DNA of 64,000 nt from Castor canadensis (Eukaryota > Chordata > Mammalia > Rodentia > Castoridae). Made by a program: the position numbers and the translations under genes. The notes beneath the pieces were generated by a model, which saw nothing but the letters and a program-made list of their open reading frames with translations, had not been told where the DNA came from and searched no databases. Shown piece by piece: positions 55,693 to 64,000 of this stretch. The DNA lies in assembly GCF_047511655.1 (NCBI RefSeq), contig NC_133386.1, positions 131,319,866-131,383,865 of the forward strand. Reading direction: 5' to 3'. How positions within the stretch are numbered: the stretch's first letter is position 1; each line of letters begins with the position of its first letter.

Positions 55693-58519
55693 AACCCCTA
55701 CAAATTTAACCACAAATAATTCCTTTCAAGAACAAAATAATATGGAACTCACAGGACTCAGAAGAAAACCTTAAAATAAATTTTAGGAGCACTGGCTAAA
55801 TTCAGAAGGTGCTGGTATTATAGCAGAATTTAATTTTTATAGACAACCAGAGATTTTTATGTACTGCATACTGAAGTTTTGGTTTATTAATTTCTGACTC
55901 ATGCCTCCTTTACTTAGTATAAAAAAACAAACAAACAAAAAAAACCACTCTTTATGTAAAGAAAATCCAGACTGTCCTAGAATTTGGCATTTAGGCTAAG
56001 CTATAGTATTTGATCTACTTGCTAAACCAAATACCACTATTTGGGTTCTCATTTACAGATTATTCAAAAATGAATAATCCTCTTAATCATTAGTCTATTA
56101 CAAAGATAAAAGAGACCACTTCAACTGGCAGTGATGTTCCATGACAGCCAAGGTTGCAGGGCAGCAGGAAGAGTGATCAATCAGATTAACACAAATGTCT
56201 TTCAGCTAGCTTTTCCTTAAAAAAACAAAAAAGCCAAATTGCTTTCAGTTTTCCAGAGTGAACATGGAAACACAGGATATTCAAATGTGAAGGAAATTGC
56301 CTCTTCCAAATCTTTACAAAGTGTTAAATGTTTTGCTTGGGGCTCACGGTTGAACACCTTTCACATCAGGTGACATGCAAACAAACCATTATTTGCTCAG
56401 TAGGAAACAGGCTTTTTTTTGGCATATGCTGGTTAACAGGAAGTTTTCTAAGCAAATGAAGGGAAGGGAGGGTGGAAGACATCAATCCCTGGAATGTCTA
56501 CCCAGAATTCAAGAAGGAAAAGAGCACCATTGTATAAAGGTAAATTAGCCGCAGCCAACAGGTCAGCCGTGATTTCCACACAAGGGGCACAGAAGTCTTC
56601 AGTGTGTTACTTTGTTGCTACTTGGAAAAATGAAGACTTCACCTCCTACTTCTGCTCAACACATCTAAAATGTATTATGTGGGTTTTCATGCAATCTATG
56701 CTCACAACAGACAAAGATTTTTGAAGAACTGGCTGTCTGGGATGCAGATACTTCTTCAGTGAGGTCTTGGACAGTGTGGTGGTGGCGGGTGACTCACATA
56801 TTCAACAAACTGCTTTAAATGGCCACAGCTGTATACATGTAATCTCAGTTTAATACTGCAGAACCTCAGTGTTACAATGCTTAGCAACAATGTCACAAAG
56901 GATGTATCTTTCTTCCTATACATAGATTCTTTATGCAGAAGAAGATATGAACAGTATAAAGATAAAATGGTGTGAGACAAATGAATTCATTAAGAAGGGA
57001 TAGCCCACAGCAGTTGCAGGTCGAATGTAGCCAGAAGTCAGAATTTAAAGAAAGAATACTTTTTTGGACAGCACTGGAACTGTTTGGTTTTATACCTTTT
57101 TTGGTAAGTGGTGTTTTTGCTAGAAAAGTGGGTGAAGTACCTGCCTAAATGCAGGTTGGCATGCTAAGGGAAGGAAAATAGTTCTTGGGCCAAAACTAAG
57201 GCCAGTAGATGAAGAAAACATTTTTTTGGTTTTAAAATGTTCTAAGGCTTCTTACTGAGTATTGGAAGAAGGAGAGAAGTGTTTTACCAACTTGAGTAAG
57301 AAAACTTGAAGCCGCAGCTCAGGAGGTAATCATTAGATATTAAACATCTGTTCCTTCATTTTTTGTGAAGTGATTCAATTTAAATCCAAATTAGAACTAG
57401 CTGCTTTTACTGCTGTTTCTTAGTGCTCTAAGTTTTGGATGGTGTATAAAGTATGTCAGAGCTATTTCTTATATCTATTTCCCTCAAAAAATGAAGATGC
57501 AGATATTTTAATTAGCTTTGTATAAATAGGATCCTGACCATTTTACCTTTAGTTAACTTGATATGATTCCTTGGGCTTAACTTATAGCCTCTTTGAGAAA
57601 TGGAAAATAGTATAAAATGTAAAAAGTCAAACTTTAATGACATTCCCTGATAACATCAAATAAATTAAGCTAGGAGGAAGAAATATGGGTAAGCTAGACC
57701 ACCAGTCATGCTTGCCTAAACAAAAAACAGTGATAACTTAAAGGTCTGAAAAGACCAAAGAAAACAGAGCAACTACTTATAAGTGGCTGGACAGCTTCTA
57801 CAGTTGTACTGGTAGAGCTTCAAAAAGAATACTGATGACCCACTCGCTCTAATCCTGGGAGGTGACAAGTATGGAACCCAGTGGTAGGTCTGAACTTGCT
57901 CTGATATTCCAACTAGCACCAAAACAGTGAAGAAATACTAGTTAGCTTTTCTCTCTCTTCTCTTCCTTCCTTCCTCTTTTCCTTTTCCCTTTCCTCTTCT
58001 TTGTTTTGTTTAAATCTTGGAAAACCATTCATGAGATTACCATGACAATATAAATCAAGGCTGACACAGCTAAGTGCTGGCACAAAGCTGACCATCTAGA
58101 TATGGGGTTTTGCCAGTTCTTAATGACTGTTTTCATTATATAATCAAATATTAAGAAAGACATAATTTACATGCAGCCTTTGTCAAAAAAGAGAAAAAGG
58201 TTAATTTCCAAAGACTAGCACAAACTGCTAACCTGTTAAGAAAAGCCCAATTTCCTTAGCATTCTAGAACATAACACATCACATATGTTTCTTTATAAAC
58301 ATCTTAAGATGAAGATGAGGAGGACTAATGAGATAAAGCCAGGAACTAAAACACCCAACAGGCCCATTCCTTGTTCTCCATGTGGTTGGCAGCATCAGTC
58401 AGAATGCCCTCCTCTTGTGATGGTCATGATGAATTTACACATGTAGGTCTTGTGGGAGGTCTGATTTAGCCTTCGGGGCTTATGGGAGGTGTCTTCTGTT
58501 TTCTTGGTAGAATAATTCA

Positions 58520-58573
58520 TCAGTGCTTCCTGAGAGGCTCAAACATGATCACTGGCCAGATTCCAAAGAGAAA
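58520..58573 (-). CDS. ACER3: alkaline ceramidase 3, last coding exon
   Basis: This 54-bp exon segment encodes FLFGIWPVIMFEPLRKH and a TGA stop at 58520-58522. It matches the C-terminus of ACER3 (residues 251-267 in human numbering) with Met for Leu. The acceptor is TTTCCACAG ending at 58574, and the phase (0) agrees with the preceding exon. The segment is the cytosolic or lumenal tail after the seventh membrane span. Confidence 0.95.
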   Translation of the reverse strand, partial: FLFGIWPVIMFEPLRKH

Positions 58574-59091
58574 CTGTGGAAACAAGTAAGGACAAAATCA
58601 GAGAAGATAAGATGGTTCCATGTCTGAAAAGGAATGAGAAAGAACCCATGCGGCTGGGACTACAGGGCTCGGCAGGTTTGCTAGTGACTATCCTGGTATT
58701 AGTAGCCTGGGCACAGCATAATCCTTCCAGATGCATACCAGATCTCAGAAATTATTTCAGTTAAATTTTTAAAAGGTATTATCTACTCTGTTAAGCATGG
58801 AAGTAGGCATTTAATTTGTAATTCTCAAAACAAGTCTTCAATGTAGCTATTAAAAGTTCCATTCTAGAGTTGAGTAACAGGCTGAACAAAGAGACTTATT
58901 CAAAACCATGTAGTAGTAAATGCAAGACTTCAGTTGTGATGTCTTCTGGTTCCAAAGCCTGTGCTCACTCCACTGCCTCTCCACACCCCCTTTCATCTCC
59001 TCCATCCATCCCGATACCTGCTCTGCCAACACACAGACACATACAGAGACAGACAGACAGACAGACACACATATCTAGGACATGGACTTAC
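58574..59091 (-). other. ACER3: ACER3 intron (last)
   Basis: A 518-bp intron with GTAAGT donor and CCACAG acceptor. A (GACA)n run lies at 59048-59069 on the plus strand close to the donor. No other element is recognised. Confidence 0.85.
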
Positions 59092-59137
59092 CTTCACTTT
59101 TGGTCTGTATCTCAGGTAAAGTGTTCTTGTATATAAA
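59092..59137 (-). CDS. ACER3: alkaline ceramidase 3, penultimate coding exon
   Basis: This 46-bp exon completes a split Ser codon and encodes LYTRTLYLRYRPKVK, matching ACER3 residues 236-250. The acceptor is TTTCAG (ends 59138) and the donor GTAAGT (starts 59091). Reading phase fits both neighbours. The very basic end (RYRPKVK) lies after the last membrane span. Confidence 0.96.
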
Positions 59138-59429
59138 CTGAAAGAAAAGGGAGCAGGGGAAGCTCTTCAGATTAATTTTTAATTCATACAAACTGACAAA
59201 TTCTAAACATAGTGCCTTTGTAGATACAAAGATAAAACAACATTGGTATATGTTTTGTTCATTATTTCCATCATTTTTTTTTCACCCTCTTCTCTGAAAT
59301 ACTCAAATGTTACATTAGTCAAGGATTTAACCTGGGGTGGTAAAATATTGAGTCTCATTTCCCTCATTTGACAGCTGTGGACTCTGGAGTCCACTGAAAT
59401 TAGGTGAGTTATAATAGCAACTGCATTTA

Positions 59430-59830
59430 CCTTCCTATGGATACTGTAACAAATGACCACAAACTCAGTTGATTAACACAACACAAAATAACTTTGGAAG
59501 GCCGAAATGGGCTAGTGGGGCTGCATTTGTTCTGAAAGTCTAGTGCAGAATTTGTTTCCTTGCTTCTTCCAGATTTTAGGGGATGTCTGAGTTCCTTGTA
59601 TGGTGGCTTGACCTTACTTTAATCTTGTTCTCTGCCTCTGACCCTCCTGCTTCCATCTTATAAAGTCCTTTGTAATTATATTGGGTCTACCCAAATGATC
59701 CAAGATAATCTCATTTCAACATCCTTAATTAGGCCTTCTAAGTCCCCTGTACTCTGTAAGGTGCATATTCACCATTTCTTGGGATTAAAATGTGGACGTC
59801 TAATGGGGGCCATTATTCCGCCTCTTACAG
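59430..59830 (-). repeat. MLT1-like LTR relic, antisense
   Basis: Plus-strand landmarks in order are TATGGATACTGTAACAAATG, ACCACAAACTCAGTTGATTA, GATAATCTCATTTCAACATC and a CCATTATTCCGCCTCTTACA end. They correspond to an MLT1-type LTR read backwards. No coding sequence. Confidence 0.75.
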
Positions 59831-61044
59831 AAGTATTGGTTGCACTTGTCACTGATGATATCTATTAATGTCCTGGTGTATAAGTAAAACATTTTATTGT
59901 CACTTAGGTTCTTCATATGTGTGTTTTCTGATTTCTTAGGAGTCATGTGTCCCTCCAAGTTTTGAACTTCCCACATGATAGATGCCTAAGTAATTTGGAC
60001 CCACTTTGATTTCACCTAAGATTTTCTTGTATTAGAAGATGATACCAGTGTGGATTCCTAATATTCTTCTCCACAGAATACACACAGCAACTTCAAAACT
60101 TTACACGGGATAGTGCCAACAGCATAGTTTTAAAATGGCTATTGTATTTAAAGAACAATGTATAAAATAAATATTTAATCTTGCTTAAAAGGAAAGAAAC
60201 CATGTTTTTGAGCACCTACTCTGCAAATGTTTGGCAAGATATTAAGGAAGACAAAGAAATGATGAATTCATACAGTGTAGTCTTAGGATGTGTGGAGTTT
60301 AGTAGTGAGAAACCTATTAATGCTTGTTACAGTTCTATCACAGTTAGCTCTTCACTTCTGAAGATACATAGTAGTAGGCATGGGAAACCCAGAAAAGTAA
60401 CAGAAAGTCTCCTTAGTATTCTTTAACATGAGTCACTGCTAGAGATGAGATGAGATTTTAAAATAATGGCATGTGACAAAGCATATTTGAATTTACCCCT
60501 GAAAAGTTCTCATTGACCTGTAACATATGTATTTTACAGCATATGTATATGCTATAGCATGTGTAATTTTATGTATATATGATATTTAAATGTATTTGAA
60601 TAGTATCATACAATACACCATGAGAACATACACAAAACATAATTTTATAGTATTTCAAATAAAGTAAAGGTCAAAGAGCCTAATCATTGAATTTGTGTTA
60701 TGATTTTTATTTTTTGATTTTTGGAAACAGAGTCTCACTATGTAGCCTCCTGCTTCCTGAGTGCTGAGATTGTAGGTGTGTGTCACCACATCTTTCAAAT
60801 TTGTGCATTTTAATATGGCTATGATGTACTTTGCTATACCTAAAATGGGAACTAAAGCACAGCAGCTTTGGGCATCCTTTTTGTGTACCTGTTATCTCTT
60901 AGACTTAGACTTGTTAGGTTTTCTTAATCTTACTAATCATTGTACTCTGAAATATTTTATCCAACAACTAAAAACTAAAAAGTTGTTTTTACCAGAAAAT
61001 TTGTTTGCAATAGCCTAGGCTGATAGTACTGCAAAAGGAGGTCC

Positions 61045-61192
61045 TGAAGCTGGGCATAGTGGTGCACATCTGTAATTCCAGCATTTGGGAGGTAGAGACA
61101 GGAGGATCACCATTTTGAGGCCAGCCTGGGCTATGTAGCTAGTTCCAGAACAGCCTAGGATACATAGTGAGACCCTCTCTGAAAAAAAAGGA
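61045..61192 (+). repeat. B1/7SL-like SINE in ACER3 intron
   Basis: GCTGGGCATAGTGGTGCACA, CAGCATTTGGGAGGTAGAGA and GGCCAGCCTGGGCTATGTAG are B1 landmarks; an internal near-duplication GTTCCAGAACAGCCTAGGAT precedes the tail. Confidence 0.88.
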
Positions 61193-62403
61193 TGTTTTGT
61201 TCAATTTAATCATTTCAACACTCTATTGAGTATTTAGCAGATTAGGAAACAGAGCTAAGTAAATAATTTGGCTCAAAATTGTTACATAGTTATGAAATGA
61301 TGGAGCTAGAATAGGGACTTAGAGACTGCTTTTACTAAAAAGCAGTGGCACTTTGCTTGGGCCTGCCGATGTTCAATGGATAACTAAAAGCAGGATAAAA
61401 GGTAAGCATCTCTGCCTTCCTTCTGTACCTGTCTCCTTTGCCATCTTAAATTTTTGTCAAATTCCTACTCAAATTGTCATGTAGACATGCTAATCACTTA
61501 AAGAGTGTTCGTCAAAAGCTGGTAATCTTTCTCCCTCCCTACTCTTCAAGGCTGAGGGACCAAGCTATGAGTAGTTAAGATAATTTTGAGATTTGCAGGG
61601 ACATCGTAATCAACAGATTTACAAAGAAGTCTTCAGTCATGGCCCAATACCAGTAGATCTAACTAACTCCACCTTGCCTTTCTGACTTGTCCTTTCTGAG
61701 TTTTTCTCTCTTGTAGTTACCTAAGGACAATTGGTATGATCAATAGGTCTTGATTGATGATCATCTTATCATCATCTTATAGACCCAAAATTTCCATAAA
61801 CTGAAGGTCAAACATCTAAACTTCTTTTATTTTAGTTATTTAGGATAAAGTGTCTCTAAAACATATTTTAGTCTTCTCAGTTTTCACAATGAGAGTAAAA
61901 CATTTAAACATTAACAGAAAGAAAAAAGCTCTCCTTTTTAAAATTCAAAACTGGTTTCAAACCTATAAAAAAACAGCGAGATTGGTATGATGAATTCCTG
62001 TAACTCCTTCACCCAGATTGTAATCATCATGTAACCATTCAGTCAATCGACTCACCCACCTACACATACACACACACAAACACGCATGTAATTACATATA
62101 TATTCCAGTTTTTGTGTGAAATGGTGCTCCTTCATCCCTAACTATTCTGGTGTGTACTGCCACAAAACAGGGGCACTCTCCTAAATTCCCCTAATACAAC
62201 CCTTCTAAACAGGAAATCAGTAATACCATTCATTAATAATACCATCATTTTGTAGAATGACCTTCAACCTAGGGCTTCAATGTTTCTCATGACCAGAGCC
62301 AATCCATGAATTTCTGGTTCAAAAGAAATTTATTTTTCCCTTTTCTACAAAAATTTTAGCTCTCTCAATTCCTGAGAAGAATTTGAGGTTAAATATAGCC
62401 TGA

Positions 62404-62404
62404 T

Positions 62405-62446
<42 letters not shown>
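62404..62446. repeat. (TA)n microsatellite
   Basis: About 18-20 uninterrupted TA units. Confidence 0.95.
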
Positions 62447-62554
62447 TCACTCATTAAATCATTTAACAATTTAGACTGAGTGATTATTATGTTCCAGGGA
62501 TTTGGGAGATAGCAGTGAATAAGATAAAGCCCTGGTGTCAAGTATAGTTGGGGG

Positions 62555-62870
62555 AGGAAGACAAGGGTATGGTGGTGCATGCCTATAATCCCAGGTGAGG
62601 AGCAGGAGGATCTTGGTTTGAAGCCAGCCCAGGTAAAAAGTTAGTGAGAATTCATTTCAACAAATAAGGCAGGTGTGGTGTGGTGGTACACACCTATCAT
62701 CAAAGCTATTCAGGAGACATAGCTGGAAGGACCTTGAGGTCTGAAGCTGGATCCAGGCAAAAAACACAAGACCTTATCAGAGAAAGGGCTGTGAGTATTC
62801 CTTAAGTGGTAGAATGCCTGCCTAGTAAGGGAAAAGCCCTGACGTCAACCCTAATATGGGAGGGTGTGGG
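62555..62870 (+). repeat. two adjacent SINE copies, the second composite
   Basis: The first (62555-62660) has ATGGTGGTGCATGCCTATAA. The second (62665-62870) has GTGGTGGTACACACCTATCA in its left half and CCTTAAGTGGTAGAATGCCT in its right half. Both are diverged. Confidence 0.7.
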
Positions 62871-63180
62871 GAGAAGAAGTCTGATAAGGGGAAAGAAGGT
62901 GATATGGAGGAATGATTGAATGAGACGACCAGTGAAAACTTGAGTCCATTTTTGCTGCACATGACTGACCGTCAACAGATCCTATTAGGGGGACACAGGG
63001 AGAGAGGTGGCAATCAGTTTATTTCTGGGAAGGGATTTCATAAGGTCACCCAATGGCATAGGTAAAGCTGGAACACAAATTCCTGATTCTGTCTCTAACA
63101 TTTTATACTTACACCACCCAATTTGAAGAATAAGGGAGAAAAAAAGCAATACTAGGTTAAAAAAAGTCTCTCTTTCCTAC

Positions 63181-63285
63181 CTGAAAAGGATGTGAAGATA
63201 AGAACCGAGGCCAGTTAAAATATGCCACCATGCGTGAAACTGTGTGGTAACACCTAGGATAGGTGGCACCTTCTTTCGAAAGTTC
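63181..63285 (-). CDS. ACER3: alkaline ceramidase 3, exon with zinc-binding histidines
   Basis: This 105-bp exon encodes (R)NFRKKVPPILGVTTQFHAW followed by WHILTGLGSYLHILF and the first two bases of a Ser codon, matching ACER3 residues 200-235. ACER3 is a seven-span ER/Golgi membrane hydrolase that cleaves unsaturated long-chain ceramides, dihydroceramides and phytoceramides at alkaline pH. FHAWWH carries His217 and His221, two of the three zinc ligands of the CREST-superfamily active site. The acceptor is TCCACATAG (ends 63286) and the donor GTAGGA (starts 63180). Phases match both neighbours. Substitutions from human (Ile to Leu and Val) are conservative. Confidence 0.97.
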
Positions 63286-63980
63286 CTATGTGGACAAGGG
63301 GGGAAAATCACCATGTTAAAATTTAAAGATTTTTAGCACTAGTGATGACATTGTCAAAACATTTTGAAGTACCAGTCTGAAATATGACAATTATTTAAGT
63401 CTGCTGTGGTGTTTCCCAAAGTGTATTCAGAGGAATAGAATTCCTAGTAGAAATTTCATGAAGACTCAAATTAATACGAGAATCATTAGTTAATGGTCCC
63501 TTAAGAATTTTTAATGCATATTAATTAAAGACTGTGAAAAGTCCTACCATAAGGAAAAGAGTTATCTTCATTTTTATCTTCCTTTTTTTCAGGTAATTTA
63601 CTAATCCATGGAACATGTTTTTTCAGGTAATATTAACACTTCATGAAACAACTATTTTCTGGAATACACTTTAGGAAACACTAGTTAGCTATCCACTCAA
63701 GAAGGTGGATACATGTGTTTCCTATCATCCTGGTATATCACTATACAGTGTACAAATTACTTTCGTATCTATGATTTCACCTCATAGTCCGTGGTTCTCT
63801 GGGAGGCTATTGTTAGCTTTGCTTTACAGAATAAGAACTTAAAACTTGGAGAGATTAATTTAGTTGCTCAAGTAACTAAAACTTCTTTTCAGGGCCTTGA
63901 TATTTCTATATGTCTGTGAAATTCTCTGCTTAATACAATGCTCCCAAAAATATTTTAGAAGGAATGAAAATATATCTTAC
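63286..63980 (-). other. ACER3: ACER3 intron
   Basis: A 695-bp intron with GTAAGA donor and CATAG acceptor. It is A/T-rich with a faint MIR/L2-like segment near 63730-63890 and nothing else recognised. Confidence 0.8.
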
Positions 63981-64000
63981 CTTAGTGAATCACAAAATAT
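63981..64000 (-). CDS. ACER3: alkaline ceramidase 3, 3' end of an exon cut by the window edge
   Basis: The last 20 bases encode IFCDSL and two bases of an Arg codon, followed by a GTAAGA donor at 63980. Human ACER3 has IFCESLR at residues 194-200, so only Glu to Asp differs. The reading phase joins exactly to the exon at 63285. The rest of the exon lies to the right of the window. Confidence 0.88.

Larger units (their letters stand above)
52990..58519 (-). other. ACER3: probable long 3' UTR of ACER3
   Basis: From the ACER3 stop at 58520 leftward the sequence is A/T-rich and mostly unique for about 5.5 kb. Canonical AATAAA hexamers on the minus strand occur at 55883-55888, 53451-53456, 53073-53078 and 52999-53004. 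The last three form a cluster where the unique A/T-rich block ends, so a transcript end near 53.0 kb is plausible. SINEs lie within it at about 53745-53830 (minus), 53880-53970, 54865-55055 and 55495-55690. The extent is inferred; RNA data would be needed to choose among the hexamers. Confidence 0.45.
59138..63180 (-). other. ACER3: ACER3 intron
   Basis: The intron is about 4.0 kb and A/T-rich. It holds an MLT1-like relic (59430-59830), a partial B1-like SINE at 60715-60790 (minus), a B1-like SINE at 61045-61190, a MIR relic at 61205-61350 (minus), a (TA)n run at 62408-62445 and two SINE copies at 62555-62870. No additional exon is recognised. Confidence 0.75.

Overview
The window is mammalian nuclear DNA: widely spaced intron-split genes, CpG islands, broken L1 copies, MIR and MaLR relics, and dozens of young SINEs. 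The SINEs include B1/7SL-like and ID/tRNA-like monomers and a composite with a 7SL-like left half joined to a tRNA-like right half. These point to a rodent, and the composite best fits a castorimorph. Beaver is my best guess, from memory of the repeat style rather than from a search. Gene content and order match the human 11q13.5 block ACER3 - B3GNT6 - CAPN5 (with OMP nested inside it), here read in reverse. All four genes lie on the minus strand.

Layout from left to right. (1) 1-10177 is CAPN5 intron 3. It holds the single-coding-exon olfactory marker gene OMP (CDS 3062-3556), a probable 3' UTR ending near 1402, and upstream Olf-1/EBF-like sites. (2) CAPN5 coding exon 3 is at 10178-10309 and includes catalytic Cys81. 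Coding exon 2, with the start codon, is at 16017-16181. (3) About 16.2-33 kb is CAPN5 intron 1, rich in repeats, with a SINE-riddled L1 mosaic at 19.4-23.6 kb. (4) 32.5-33.3 kb is a CpG island, the likely CAPN5 promoter and noncoding first exon. (5) 33.5-41.9 kb is intergenic. It has L1 remains, a long purine tract, and a small CpG-rich island at 40.3-40.7 kb carrying a near-ideal CTCF motif. (6) B3GNT6 is at 41897-43030, one intact GC-rich coding exon. (7) 43-53 kb is intergenic and contains an inverted duplication with arms of about 320-345 bp (47473-47790 and 48446-48791). (8) 53-64 kb is the 3' end of ACER3: a probable long AT-rich 3' UTR, the last three coding exons (58520-58573, 59092-59137, 63181-63285) and the tail of a fourth (63981-64000), which is cut by the window edge.

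The four genes do not form a pathway. CAPN5 is a calpain protease, OMP a cytosolic protein of olfactory neurons, B3GNT6 a Golgi O-glycan enzyme, and ACER3 an ER/Golgi alkaline ceramidase. Their proximity is conserved synteny, with OMP nested in CAPN5 in the same orientation. I see no evidence of a wholly new system. The items most worth a second look are the inverted duplication, the CTCF-bearing CpG island, the spaced Olf-1-like sites upstream of OMP, and the composite SINE family.
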